A DNA stretch of 64,000 nucleotides from Congeria kusceri (GCA_027627225.1 CM051024.1:79967204-80031203); one strand, 5' to 3'. Counted from the stretch's first letter, positions 12,074 through 41,308 are shown. Made by a program: numbers and translations. Notes: generated from the sequence alone by a model not told the origin.

Positions 12074-12274
12074 CACAATTTCAATATTAAACAATGACAA
12101 CTATGTTTGGTTTCAGTGCTTTCAGTTGCACACGCACTTGATAGCTAGTAAGTAGTTGTTCTCTCTATAATAATAATTGTATTTAGTGTCATTGGAAAGG
12201 AGACAAGCTAAACATATATTTTAAATTTTTTAAACATTTTTTCCTGTCTACACCTCCATGGAAGAGTAAAATTT
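12074..12274. other. Flank after the Tc1-like stop codon
   Basis: Follows the TAA at 12071-12073. No matching inverted repeat to the region before 4337 was identified, so the ends of the Tc1-like unit are undefined. Confidence 0.3.
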
Positions 12275-12507
12275 CAGGGTGTGAAAATGATGTAAAAGTT
12301 TGAAGTTATTTATCATATTATGATATACCTATACATTTGAATAAAAAATGGTGTTTTATTTTTTTATCTAATGAAAAAATACGTCAGGAATGTCTGGAAT
12401 AAAGGCTATATTTGTATTTTGACAAGTGACTGTCTCTTGCGGACAAGCAGATTTTGTCAATGAACTTCTCCATGGACAAGTAAACCATTTTGGTATTTCC
12501 TCACCTG
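12275..12507 (+). mobile_element. MITE family CAGGGTGTG, copy 1, 233 bp
   Basis: Starts CAGGGTGTGAAAATGATGTA and ends (reverse-complemented) CAGGTGAGGAAATACC. The internal blocks CGTCAGGAAT, TTGCGGACAAGCA and CCATGGACAAGT occur in the same order in the inverted copy at 41079-41308. No coding capacity. Confidence 0.7.
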
Positions 12508-13422
12508 GACCTTACATGTGAGAATTAATGCTGTTTTAAAATGATACTATTGAAATATATTGAAACAGGCATTGTACCCCATGCTTGATCATACTTTACA
12601 TTTTTATATGTTGTTTATATCAGATGTTAGTGGACACGATCCAATTATATTGGTTTTGTAATGTCAGTATGCATAACGGAAGACCTTCTTACAGTAAAAT
12701 TCTACGAACACAAAACACAATGTACAATTTCTCGATTCGCAAAGTTTAAAGCAGACACTTTGTTGATAAAATAGATAAGCGACATTGTTTGTACAAATGT
12801 ATATGGTTCTATGTTCTAACGTTTCAAATTTGTATTTGAGATTTTAAATTTGTATTGGAGTTTTCCATGACATTTAATTTGTGTTTAATAAAACCTGAAA
12901 AACTAAAAAAGTTATATGTTGTCTCTGCAGGATCTTACCTACCATTGCCATTTTGGAGTGACACTGTCTGAATATAATCAAATATAATATATTATACATG
13001 TAAATATGAACAGGTCCTTAAAGTAGGAATGTATGCAACAATATCAACACAAACAAACTTGTACATTTTACTTTTGAATTTATATTTTAAGATTAAAACA
13101 AAAACAGAATAAAACAAAAACACAAGGATAATACAATGTCACATGATGTGAACAAAATGTGTTTTAAGTAATTAAATAAATTCATGTGATTGACTATACA
13201 TATAATAACAAGCACGATATTGTGCACATACAGAATGACAGAATAATTATAATAGAAAAATGATAATTGCTGATCATATAAAGCTGTTAAAATGATCGTG
13301 ATGAAAATTGCAAAACAAAAACTAATCATGTTTTGACTGTTTATTCTTTATAAAAAGCTATCTGTTCCCTAAAAAGCAAACAAAAACACTAAATTTAAAT
13401 ATTAGTTTACCAAAAGCATCTA
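12508..13422. other. AT-rich sequence, no gene seen
   Basis: The small minus ORF at 13329-13093 is hydrophobic and low-complexity, from AT-rich DNA, and is not supported as a gene. Nothing else was recognised. Confidence 0.4.
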
Positions 13423-13673
13423 AACCTGTATTCACGAACCCCTTCTTAAGACACAAAAATAAAGAATAGACTTAGAATCAAGCAACAATTATTGTGCATT
13501 TTCAGATATGCTGGGAAACAATGTTGCTTATGTCATTCTTAGAAGGAATGATAAAACTAACGTTGGTGAATATCAAATAATATTCACATTCATTCCGTTG
13601 TTAGAAAACACGAATTTTAAAATATTCTGTATTGTTGAGTCTTTAGAAATGTTGTTGAATACGGGCCCAAGTT
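13423..13673. mobile_element. MITE-like element, ~250 bp, TIR with GTATTCA
   Basis: The left end CCTGTATTCACGAACCCC continues TTCTTAAGAC. The right end reverse-complemented is CCCGTATTCAACAAC, then TTTCTAAAGAC. The inverted ends are about 28 bp with mismatches, and the interior has no coding sequence. Confidence 0.55.
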
Positions 13674-13978
13674 CTGTATAAAAACAACTACATGTACATA
13701 TTATTTCTGAGTCATGAACAACAAATAAACCCTAATAAATTATTGATTTCTTAGTCGTAATCTAGTGTCAATGGTAATTTCTTTTTGTAATTCCTTTTGT
13801 TTCGAATACCATTATTAATGGAAGAAGCAACGTATGTTGCATAACCTGTGACCTCTCAACATGCCTGGCCTACAGATTTTAGTATAAGCTGTTTTCGTCT
13901 TGGGGACAACAATTGACGGCCACCTTTCCCACTAAACGTACCGCAACGAAGCTATTCTTCAGAAAACAGTTGTTTTGC

Positions 13979-14938
13979 CTATCCACAAGTAAACCTACAT
14001 AAGTTAAACTGATGTTCAGAAAGTTCATCAATAATATCCTGATGTAAAACATGATCTGCATGCTCAGAAACCTCAAGAATATCTTCATACCCACGGACAA
14101 CCATTATAGAATGGTTACCAGCAGATCGGTTAATACCAAGAGGGGTCCTTCCTGATAAACTAACACTATTGCCAGAATGTCTTGAATCACTTACCGACCT
14201 ACCACCAAACCCATCAAAAGAAGAATCAACAACCTGTCTACTACCACCCAAAGTCCCATCAAATCCACCCTTATCTACAGAACTTACCACCTGCCTACTA
14301 CCCAACACACCAGCACACGAACCTCCATCTACGGAACTTACCACCGGCCTACTACCCAACACACCAGCACACGAACCTTCATCTACGGAACTTACCACCG
14401 GCCTACTAGCCAACACACTAGCACACGAACCTACATCTACGGAACTTACCACCTGCCTACTACCCAACACACCAGCACACGAACCTCCATCTAAGGAACT
14501 TACCACATGACTTCTACCCGAAACACTACAATCCAATCCACCTGCACCTGTTATACTTGTCTGTCTATCGCCTAACCCCAAAGTAAAACATGCATTATCA
14601 TCTATTCCCAGATTATGATTCAAATCACCTGACACACCTTCAACCACCAGCTCACCTGAAACATCACCATCAACCATACCCTAATTGTGGTCATTATATA
14701 CATGGACAACTAAACCACTACCATTAATTTCATTGACGGTATCAGGGCTTACCTCTCTTGCAAATGAAATGGGGTTATTACCTTCTACCAATATGTTAAC
14801 AGAATCGTGATTATTCTGAACGCGAATTATTTCAGCTAGGACAACGCCTATGTTTGGCTCCTGTTTTATAAGATTAAAAGGCCCTGGTATTGTAAATGTA
14901 AATTCTTCTCGTGGGGCAAATCTCCATTTATTGTTTGT
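13979..14938 (-). pseudogene. Unrecognised minus-strand ORF with 54-bp tandem repeats, one in-frame stop
   Basis: The frame is open from about 14938 to the stop at 13979-13981 except for one TAG at 14681-14683. The upstream part (WRFAPREEFTFTIPGPFNLI..) looks like ordinary protein sequence. The middle holds four to five 18-residue repeats of the form SSVDxGSCAGVLGSRPVV, encoded by 54-bp DNA repeats at about 14275-14510. The tail is acidic (GYEDILEVSEHADHVLHQ). An alternative frame continues at 14100-13879. I recognise no family. It could be the last exon of a decayed gene or part of a transposon. Confidence 0.4.
14270..14510 (-). repeat. 54-bp tandem repeat, 4-5 units
   Basis: Units begin CTACGGAACTTACCACC (plus strand) and continue with CTACTACCCAACACACCAGC; spacing is 54 bp with few substitutions. 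The 3-fold period keeps the minus-strand frame open. Confidence 0.85.
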
Positions 14939-15660
14939 TTATTACAGTCAAATGCAATTATTTATGAAATATTAACAAAAAATAACTTCACGACTTTTCA
15001 AACAGATAAAATGAAATATACAAAAATCGAAGATATCAAAAGTGGTGTAAATCATTAAAATATCCCAAGCACTTAGCCAATCTGTTAAACCGTTTACAAT
15101 TAATGATACATTATACACCGTAACGTTTTCCCCTGCAGACAGGTTTGTTCATGAAACATTAGACTCAGTCTTGAAAACATGTTTCATTTTTCAAATATAA
15201 TCATTGGTACTGTTAAAAATGGTTCGCAGACACTTCTCAATTGCAAACATTAACTTATGTATGTGTTTTTTTTTGTTTAACCTCATCAAAGGAATCGATA
15301 AACCGATGTTTTACTTATCCGATTGAAAGCGATATTTCAATTTCGTGACGTTTCAATTTTTGCATGTTAAGGTGCTACTAAATATTGTATTCATGAAAAT
15401 TGTAGTCGAATGAAAATTAATTACGAAAAATAAAGTTTGTTATCGGACACGGGAATAAAGAGGGACACCTTGACACCTAGTTCTATATATATATTGTGAA
15501 TGATAATATTTGTTTAGCTGAATTTTGGTGTCTGCACTCTGTAATATGACTATATATCTTAAATATGTGTATTTGATAAGCAGAAATGACTACTGGTGTG
15601 CTCGTTAAGATCAATTTCAACTCAAATATGGAAATTCAATATATCAACCAAAACTGGAAA
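14939..15660. other. AT-rich sequence, no gene seen
   Basis: No ORF, repeat or RNA gene was recognised. Confidence 0.4.
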
Positions 15661-15689
15661 CATAAAATAGGACTAAAATATTTAGCCAC

Positions 15690-15935
15690 GCCCCCCTTTT
15701 CTAGGCTCCGCCCATTCACCGCTTTTAAACGGTCGGACCGTCTGCGCATGTGTACCGATTAATCGCTAAAGAAGGCGCTAGCGGTGAATTACGTAATTCA
15801 ACGGATTAAAACGGTTGAAAGCGCTGAAAACTGTTGAAAAGCGCTGACAACGGTTAAAAATAAAAATTCAGCGGATGAAAACGCTATTAAACGGATTTTT
15901 AAAGCGATTATCTACCGATTAATCGCGGAACACAA
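15690..15935. repeat. Degenerate short-motif cluster (CGATTAATCG, AACGGTTGAAAGCGCTG)
   Basis: Repeats of ACGGTTGAAA/AGCGCTGA/AACGGAT alternate within 250 bp, bracketed by two copies of TACCGATTAATCGC (about 15756 and 15912). It is unusually CpG-rich for this window. Confidence 0.5.
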
Positions 15936-15944
15936 ACGGTGACC

Positions 15945-16470
15945 CCACTGTTTTGTAGGGTTTCAAATAAAACTTCATATACTGATAGAGGACAATGAGA
16001 GGAAGGGAAGTGTACAGGGACCATAACTCTTTCTTCAATAATTTAGCAGTTATTGCCATTTGTTTAATTTTCTTATGCGGAACATATCTCCATTTGTATA
16101 GAAGGGATTCAAATGAAACTTCATATATAGATAGAGGAAAATGAGAGGAAGTGCAGAGCACAAAGACCACAACTTTTTCTTCAATATTTACGGAGTAATT
16201 GCCCTTTGTTTTTGTGTTCTGCAGAGCATAACTCCATTAGTATTAAAGGAATTTTAAATAAAACCAAATATATTGATAGATGACATTAACAAGAAATGCA
16301 GATTACAAGGATTAAAACTTTTTCTTCAATATTTTTGAGTTATAGCCCTTCGGTTTTCTTGTGCACTACAAAACTCCATAGTATTGAAGTAATTTAAAAT
16401 ACAACCGCATATATTGATAGAGGATGTTGAGAGAAAGTGCATAGTACAAGGCCCATAACTCTTTTTGTAG
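15945..16470. repeat. ~142-bp tandem repeat, about four degenerate units
   Basis: Each unit carries ACTCCATTAGTATTGAAG-like sequence, then AAACTTCATATATTGATAGA, GAGAGGAAGTGCA and ACCATAACTCTTTCTTCAAT. Starts are near 15950, 16095, 16235 and 16375. The units have diverged considerably, so the array is old. Confidence 0.75.
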
Positions 16471-17980
16471 GAAGCGTCATTTTTGGCAACAAGTAATTGA
16501 CATTGTGTTGCCTTCCCCTGACAAGAATACGCTTCGGGGACATACGTTATATCCTGTGACAAGCCTTGTTTATTCAATATTGACCAGAGGTGCATGGTTT
16601 GTGTATGACCATAAAATCGCGGATGGTATCGATAATGGGCGAAATCGGACCAGGAACCTTAGAGTTATTACCCCTTTTTCAAGGCAAAATGACGACATTG
16701 TATATTTTTAATTAAGTTCTTATCCAATCATGACCAAACTTCCACAGCTTGTGTTTGACTTAAAAGTCTCAGTTGAAGCCAAAGATGGGCAAATTTGGAC
16801 CACAACCAGCGCAGTTAGGTCCCTTGATTGCATTTTTATTCACAGAGACTTCAGTTGTCTTCTAATCTTAACACAACGTCCACAGTTTGTGTATTATCAA
16901 AAGATCAGAGCAGACGCCGGACGCCCAGACAATGGGCCGGATTAGACCACAAACACCATAGTTATGTTCCCGTTTTTGTTCAATAATGGGCAGAATTTGC
17001 ATTTTCCCTGCTAGAGACTTCATTTTTCGTCCAATCTGGATCCGCGCCAGATCTCAGGAACTAATAGATCGAATTCAATGAAACTTTATATGCATCATCC
17101 CAGTTTAAAGACCTGCCTGTATAGACAGGTCGTTTCAGTCTGATGATTTTTCAGGAAATTATTGCCCTTTGTTTATAAATTGGCTGTTGTGCCTGTCACA
17201 CAATAACATAGCCATTGGTGTAGGGACTTCAAAAACTACTTGGTACAAACGTTTGCTGCCAGAAGCTAACTTGTATCTTTAATGAATCGTGTCTCTAGGT
17301 CAAAGGTAAAGGTCACACCTAGAGGTCAAAGATCAAAATTGGCACTTTGCTTTTCCGTGCTTTAACTTGCCATGGATTTTAAAACTCCCTGGCACAAATG
17401 TTAACCTCCATGAGACAGCATGAAGTGCACCTATACCAGTTCCGTAGATCAAAGGTGAAGGTCACACTAAGAGGCCAAAAGTCCAAATCAGCTTTTTGCT
17501 TGTCTGAACTATGATCTGGCAATTTATTGAATTTATTGAATTATTTTCAAATTAATTGGCACAAATGAGACGGCATGTCGAAAACAAGAACCAGAACTGT
17601 AGATCAAATGTCAAGGTTAAAGCTCAAAAGTCGAAATTGGCAGGTCCTTAGGTTTAGGGTCAAGGCCACAGTTAGAGGTTAAAGCGGCATCGGGGAGAAT
17701 TCATCGGTTCTACTGATATTTTTGTCGTTCATAGAGACTTCATTTTTCTTCCAATCTTGAACAAACTTCCGAAGTGTGTTTGTAATCATACGGTTCAAGT
17801 GGTAGCCAACAATGGGCCGGATTGGTCCACAAGCACCACAGTTATGGCCCCTTGTTTGTGGAAAAAAGCAAAAATTACGTTTTTTTTTCTTGCATGGAGA
17901 TTTCTTTTTTTCATTCAATCCTCATCAAACACGACAGGTTGGTATGGCAATACGATTTCAGCACAAGCAGTAAAAGAGAC
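16471..17980. repeat. Molluscan-type dispersed/tandem repeat block (~200-bp units, GGTCAAAGGTCA stretches)
   Basis: The unit AGACTTCATTTTTCTTCCAAT, CTTGAcCAAACTTCC, GGGCCGGATTGGACCAC, ACCACAGTTATGGCCCC recurs at about 16720, 16850, 17020 and 17730. Between them (17220-17680) lie GGTCAAAGGTCAAGGTCACA-like tracts. The first ~100 bp share the TGACAAGCCTTGTTTA motif with 10931-11270. The short ORFs here are by-products. Confidence 0.65.
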
Positions 17981-18201
17981 AGATCATGCTACGTACACTG
18001 GGGTTATTTTCCCTTAAATGTGAAAGTAAATGTAAAAATGAACTTGATGCAAGACAAGGATCTCATTTTTTCAACTAAAACACAAAATTGTCTAAACAAT
18101 GCGTTTATGACCATCAGATCTTAATCAAAATTGAATATATGACGGGTAAATTGTATTAACCTCCACTCATTGGAACAAGCCGGCAAGCATGACATGACAT
18201 G

Positions 18202-18265
18202 ACAGGTCGCCATTACCTTTCAGAACAGCATTAACAGGTCGCCATTACCTTTCAGACCAGCATTA
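18202..18265. repeat. 32-bp direct repeat, two units
   Basis: ACAGGTCGCCATTACCTTTC followed by AGAACAGCATTA occurs twice head to tail with one mismatch, showing a recent duplication. Confidence 0.9.
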
Positions 18266-18924
18266 ATAACATCATTCCTCCAAAACTCTCTGCGAAAACT
18301 TGTCTACAACTGTAAAGAAAATATACCCAGGTCCATACTTGTTTATGGCCATGAGATTTGTCTTCGACAAGCTTTGGCAAGACAAGGAGCAGAAGAAAGA
18401 CATGTCTGAGAGTTAATCAGATAGATAAATTATTTAAGGACATTATGGCGTACATTCCCACATTTGTTCAAGCCTGTCACAACAGTTAGGATTCCATCTT
18501 TGACATTATTCAGGTGAGCCCTTTGGGCCATCATGTACCCCTTGTTTCTGTTTGGAATACAAAACAATCAACTAAGTAAGGGAATGAAATAAGGGTGGTT
18601 CCAACTCCGGGTCACTATAACCATACATTTTTACTTTGGTCAAATATGTGTTTTTGAGTATGAACGTCCTGTTGTTGATTGTAAACTTCTATCATTGTCA
18701 ATTTTAAAAATACATAATTTGGCGAAGTGTTTGTTCGAAACTGTACATTATTTTTAATTGATCAAATTACTGATAGAAAACGATTAAATACTGTATAATA
18801 TATGTTACAGGGCGACTTAGACGTGCAATCCTATCCGGAAAAAGGTGGCTGTTGTTCGAAGTTTTAGGTAAAGTACAAACAAATTCCTATTACAGAAACA
18901 TGAATAATACTTGCAAAATCAACT
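18266..18924. other. Sequence with no recognised feature
   Basis: No gene, repeat family or RNA was identified. Confidence 0.35.
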
Positions 18925-19031
18925 ACTAGTACTACAATAAAACAACCACAATAACAACAACTACTACTAGAACTACTATTACTGCTCGAGTACTCGATTA
19001 CTACTATTGCCACAACTACCACTGTCGCATT

Positions 19032-19062
<31 letters not shown>

Positions 19063-19200
19063 TTATAATAATAATAATAATAATTATTATTATTATTATA
19101 ACTACCACTGTCGCTACTACAATTTATCTACTACTATTACAGCTACAAATATTACTGCTACTACAACAGCAACAACAACTACTACTACAACAACAACTAT

Positions 19201-19256
<56 letters not shown>

Positions 19257-19314
19257 TTACTACTACTACTACCACTACTACTACTACTACTACTACTGAT
19301 ATTACTACCTCTAG

Positions 19315-19368
<54 letters not shown>

Positions 19369-19441
19369 CACTACTACTAATACTTTGACAACTACTACTT
19401 CTTCTACTACTTCTACTACTACTGCTACTACCACCTCTATT

Positions 19442-19484
<43 letters not shown>

Positions 19485-19625
19485 TATTGTTATTATTAAT
19501 AATAATCTTCTACTTCTACTACTACTGCTACTATTACCTCTATTATTAATTATTATTATAACTATTATTATTATTAATATTACTTCCACTACCGCTACTA
19601 CTATAACGACTACTGCATATATATA
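18925..19625. repeat. Microsatellite field: (ACT)n, (ATA)n, (ATT)n
   Basis: Pure ATA runs lie at 19030-19098, ACT runs at 19190-19435 and ATT runs at 19437-19500, with mixed triplets elsewhere. The poly-Val and poly-Thr frames across it are artefacts. It directly abuts the second copy of the ~0.9 kb element. Confidence 0.95.
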
Positions 19626-19632
19626 GAGATAA

Positions 19633-20508
19633 TTACAGGCCTGGTCTTGAGTAATATATCAGCTGAGGTTAAGAATAATATAACGTCGAGGCTTGCCGAA
19701 GCCGTTATTTTATTCGTGCCGAACGAGATATATTACAGAAGACCAGGCAGTGACCTGTTTTTCTATTTATCATACCACAGTTTACTAAATATTACACCAA
19801 ACTAGCTTATTTCTATATTAAAAACTAAGAGCTGCGATGATTTTGCTGAACCGTCTTTTACATGTTCTAATACATGTAGAGATCGATTTCTAAAAGTTGA
19901 TTGGATGATACCATTTTATTTACATTTCCTAATGATAAATATGTTCACTACAAATATATAGATTACACACACGTTCATGCATATAATATTAAAAACGCAT
20001 ACTGAAATGATTTGCAACGATCAATTTTATCGGAAAACACACGTCACCGAATTGTTTTGCGACGCCATTATGGAGTTGTGTATTGAAGTTGACATTTTCA
20101 AGATCATGTTAATATTGATCATAGTTTGATCAATATTTTGTAAAAATGTTTGTGTCTTAGCATAAATGTATCCGTGTAGCGAGTTGTAGTACGTTTATTT
20201 GGAATTTATTGAAATAATTGTGCATGGATGATTTATTGTTCATTACAGTAACGAAGTGCGCGTTTATGTAAATATTTAAAAATAACGTTTTGTGATTTAT
20301 GCCGAACAAAAATAAATAAATTATATACGTTCTTGGTATAAAAGTGTTTGTTTTGTTTAATCTGATTCATTTTTACTTCAACTCTTGACTGTATAGTGGA
20401 TTCAGAGTAACATGAATTACATCCACTCATTGACTCTAGCGACATAATATAAAAATATATCAGGCACCTTTGTATCAGTCCAATTTCAGCATAGTGGTAT
20501 GATAAATA
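19633..20508 (+). repeat. Dispersed ~0.9 kb element, copy 2, with hairpin head
   Basis: Same order as 9211-10137: ACAGGCCTGGTCTTGAGTAA, ATATATCA, the hairpin around GAGGCTTGCCG, GACCAGGCAGTGACCTGTTT, TTTATCATACCAC and, at the end, GTGGTATGATAAA. Indels make it about 50 bp shorter than copy 1. Confidence 0.7.
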
Positions 20509-21700
20509 TATTAAAGCTCAGGCGGGAATTAGATAAAAAGAGCAATTTTTGATAACAAATTTTATGTTTTTATATCAGGGTACATGAGGTTGAAATTGTC
20601 AACAAATTTACATACATAGTGTCTACTTCAGGCGAACACTTTTCATGTACATATGAATCATTAGCAGAATTTACAAACTTATTGAACGTTTTCTTAATTA
20701 CGGAAGTGATGTATTTGACTTAAATAATAGTAAATGCATAGAAAGAATGCACTTAGTTTTTGCCAAACTTTGTTAGAAATAAGAAAACAGATACAAAATA
20801 ATCTCATATACGGGGATCTGGGACAAAATCCGCTTATTTATTATCAATTTGTTAAAGTTATAAACTATTGGTTACAGTTCTACAGTGTGATAATTTTTTA
20901 TTTTTTTTGTCAACGTTGTACATAAGGTATTATTAAGTGATTTTGACATGTACCCATAACAATTGTCTTCGTTTAAAATGTTTAAAACTGTACTGGATAA
21001 TGTAGGTTTAAGCTATGTACGGTACATCCTGGACTTTGGCGATGTTATTGTTGTTATCTCAATTGTTAACCAAAGAATCGCAGATATTTATAAACAAAAT
21101 TTGTCTGCGGACCTTCTAAATACTCCGAATACAATATAGCTTATCTCGGAAATTGTGTAAACTAAACAAGGTTCAGAATTGCCTTACCACGTTTAAGAGT
21201 TTCAGCCCAAAGACTAGTAGTATAGTCAGGAAGATGGCATAACAAAATACTTTAAAATGAAAGGAAATGAAAATACTGTAATGTACTAGAAGGCGAATTC
21301 GATTTTGTGTTAAAATGTAGGGTATTTATTGATTTTCGTAAACAATATATTGATGCCAATATGATTAAATATATTGAACTTTTGAAATCGACAAACGGAC
21401 TGACTGTTAGAAGGCGTGCAACCTAAATGTTTAATGCCTTTTACTTAAGAACATAACTTTTTTACGAATGAAGTGTCTCCAAAACAGTTATGAATATGGT
21501 AGGTGAAGATTTACTAATGAATTGTATTGCCAAAATGAATCTGTATACTATGTGTATGTATTTATAGAAATGTTAAGTTTATCAGTAGAATATGCATAGA
21601 TATTGTTAACCTATAAATTTATATAACTTTTATGGGCATTATATATGTTTATGTATGTGAACCTGAATGTTATTTACCAATGCATTGTATTTACTTATAG
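20509..21700. other. AT-rich sequence upstream of the DUF1647 gene's first coding exon
   Basis: No upstream exon was identified, although an acceptor TTACTTATAG| at 21700 implies a 5' untranslated exon somewhere upstream. Confidence 0.4.
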
Positions 21701-38558
<16,858 letters not shown>

Positions 38559-38619
38559 ATACGTTGACTGCAATAACCATTAGCAAAATAATTGGTATTA
38601 AATGGTAACTGTATAAATA

Positions 38620-38690
38620 TATTTGAAGGAGATTTTGTGCACATACCATGGCGTCAGATAAAATTATATAATATGGAAAATTAAATAAGT
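38620..38690 (+). pseudogene. Duplicated C-terminal end of the DUF1647 last exon
   Basis: TTTGAAGGAGATTTTGTGCA then CATACCATGGCGTCAGATAA encodes FEGDFVHIPWRQIKL, matching YEGEFVNLPWLQINL at the gene's true end ~112 bp upstream. It is a partial tandem duplication lying in the 3' untranslated region. Confidence 0.7.
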
Positions 38691-38987
38691 CCTACGTTAG
38701 ACTTATTTAGTCCAATTTATATTGAAATGTTTTGTTGTTCCCAAGCTGTATGAATTTGTTCTGTAACTGTTTTTTATACCATTTGTTTTCGTTCGTGCTT
38801 TAATGTGAATTGTGTCAGACACCCTTACATTTTTTGCCACGCCCGAATGCTTAATAATATGAAAGTTCAATATAGATTTCCGTTTCCGGTGTAAACATGT
38901 ATGATTGTTTGAATCAGTCTTCGAAAAATGTAAATCTCTACGTACAGTAGCTAAAACCTCTGAGCAATCACAGAGCAGTGTTCTCAG

Positions 38988-40098
38988 ATGGGTAAAGGTG
39001 TATCGGATCCAGGTAACTCTCCCATTACAGACTGTAATAACTGCCTGAAACAACGACACAAAAGGCGATTTTCCAGGAAGAGAAAAGTTATCTCCCCTGA
39101 CCAAGCAAAAGCTGAGAAAAAGAGTAAGCAAACGTCAGAGTCGGATACTGACAGTACTGATAGTTCAACCTGTGACTGGACTGATATTGTTATACCAACG
39201 AAGAACTATTACGCTCCCCTGTTTGAACAGCTAATGTCTAATCTAACGTACGACAGTCCCAACACTACGGCGATCTGTGCTAACCCAGCCAATATAAGTT
39301 CACCTGATCGAGCATCAACAGGACAGGCTCAGTATCAAGTTAATGAGTCGGGTCATAATTACATAATGAGCTCACTTCCTCTGAACCCTGCCAGGATGAC
39401 AACCCCACCCACCCTCCAGTCAACCCCTGTTCAAGGGGCATGGATATGCAACATCATTTCTAACGGACTTTGACATACACAGGATAGTTCAAACACTCCG
39501 TGAAGAAATCCAGTCAATGGTTTCAGCAGCAGTTGCTGAAAAAGTAGCTTTACTTTAGAATGAACTTACACAGTTGCGGAATACGGTATCCGACCTAAAT
39601 ACTAAGTTAGCAGGTCTTGAATTTGAATTAGACAATGCAAACCAATACAGTAGACGTCACTGTGTACTCATGAGCAATGTGAATGAGCAACATGAAGAAT
39701 CCACTGATGAGATAATCTTACAGATTGCCAAAGACACTGGCTCCACTATCAATATCCAAGACATAGACAGGTCTCACAGGAATGGACCCATTAACAGGAA
39801 TGATGGTAAACCAAGAGACATAATTTAAACGTTTATTAACTACAAAGCCAAATCCAACTGCATGAAATCCAGAAAACAACTTAGACTCAACAAATCCAAA
39901 ACCTTCATCAATGAACAATTAACACCAATTAGGAGAGAGATAGCCTTCCAATGCCGACAGCTGAAAAAGGACTCTCAGTCTCCTCTGACAGACACATGGT
40001 CATATATGGTCATATATGGGAACATTGCCATCAAAGTCACCAATCAGAAGTCAAGTATCAGGATAAACTGTCTTCAGGAACTCTCCAAACCCAAATAG
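38988..40098 (+). mobile_element. Decayed LINE ORF1 relic
   Basis: The frame from 38988 (Ser/Lys/Asp-rich head, SESDTDSTDSSTCDW) shifts near 39440 to LREEIQSMVSAAVAE..., then a TAG at 39556, then the RRM-like part (NQYSRRHCVLMSNVNE; IQDIDRSHR; KPRDII, TAA at 39826) and the C-terminal domain (INEQLTPIRREIAFQCRQLK). This order (coiled coil, RRM, CTD) is that of L1-type ORF1 proteins. No ORF2 follows. Confidence 0.7.
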
Positions 40099-40209
40099 AC
40101 AACCACCTTTTTTCATTTTCCACACAAGCACTGTGCACCCTTACTCTGATAGAGATTCATCATCAATGAACATGTTTTCATTGACATGCCTTACCTTATA
40201 TATCTACTT

Positions 40210-40425
40210 TTATTACAATCATGATATTATCAACATATATTATCTATGTTTTTAATTGTATTTTTTATGTTAAGATCAAAAGCCATTTCCTATTGTGTCA
40301 TTGACCCCAATACATCTACTATAATATTTACTTTGTTAACTTGTATTTTTCATGCGTTCGATCAAAAGCCATATCTTACTAATAGTGTCATTGACCCCCA
40401 ATACATCTACTAAATGTTGTATGTT
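40210..40425. repeat. ~105-bp tandem duplication after the ORF1 relic
   Basis: GATCAAAAGCCATTTCCTAT, TGTGTCATTGACCCCAATAC and ATCTACTA occur at 40275 and again at 40362 with small changes. Confidence 0.7.
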
Positions 40426-41078
40426 TCGTCTTGTCCACGTACTTAACAAGTAAATAATAAATAATACTATAATTCACATTCTACTTTGTATGCACATTTT
40501 CTTTTGTTGCTGGTATGTCATTATTAATTTTATTTTTACCAATACAAACTACAGGTCAAAACATTTAGTTTAGTGATCATATGGAAATATTCATATCCAT
40601 TATTAACAATTTTAATAAAATGTTTGGGACACTAAGGGCATTAGTGACCTAGGAATTATCTATCAATATTGCTTTGGCCAAACATTGTTGTTATTAAATG
40701 TTGTTACCATGTGTGAATTACTGCTCTTGTATATACTTCCATAAACATAAATTATATCAAGTTTATGTGAGTGATTGAATAATCTTTAACATGAAGTCAA
40801 ATTGGTATTTATTTTACCAATTATTCATTGTATGTGTTTGATTAATTCCCAACCATATATTCAATTTGCTATGTACATTACCAACTTTGAATAGTAACAC
40901 CTGCACGTTTTGCTTAAAATACTTTCAAATTAAGACAAGATATAAAACTATAAGCTTTAAACAAATCAATAAATAAATAAAATGATTGTAAACGGTAATA
41001 TATGTCAATATTATTATTATTATCTTTACTTTTACTAATCATATGTCAAGGTAAGAATTATCTGTGGTAAAATTTAAG
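40426..41078. other. AT-rich sequence, no gene seen
   Basis: The GTGAATTACTGCTCTT string at about 40713 recurs near 52167, otherwise unexplained. No ORF is supported. Confidence 0.35.
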
Positions 41079-41308
41079 CAGGGTGTGGAAATATAAAAAT
41101 TATTCACTTGTCCATGGACAAGTTCACTGCATAAATTTGCTTGTCCGCAAACAATTGCCACGTGTCTAAATAAAAATATAGTTTCTATTCCTGACGTTTA
41201 TGATATAATTTATAATTATAAACAAATTGCAACTTCTTAAATTCTGTTAAAAGATATTATTATAATATATTAATTGACCTCAAAATTTTACATCATTATC
41301 ACACCCTG
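41079..41308 (-). mobile_element. MITE family CAGGGTGTG, copy 2, 230 bp
   Basis: Ends are CAGGGTGTGGAAATATAAAA and the inverted CAGGGTGTGATAATGATGTA. The interior matches copy 1 (12275-12507) in inverse orientation, e.g. CTTGTCCATGGACAAG and TGCTTGTCCGCAA. Confidence 0.75.

Noticed and set aside
13093..13329. Hydrophobic 78-codon minus-strand ORF
   Set aside because: Low-complexity AT-rich translation (Ile/Phe/Leu) without other gene signals.
19117..19434. Long minus-strand poly-valine frame (also 32519-32713 and 33152-33529)
   Set aside because: Translation of (ACT)n/(AGT)n microsatellite; open on several frames only because the triplet has no stop.
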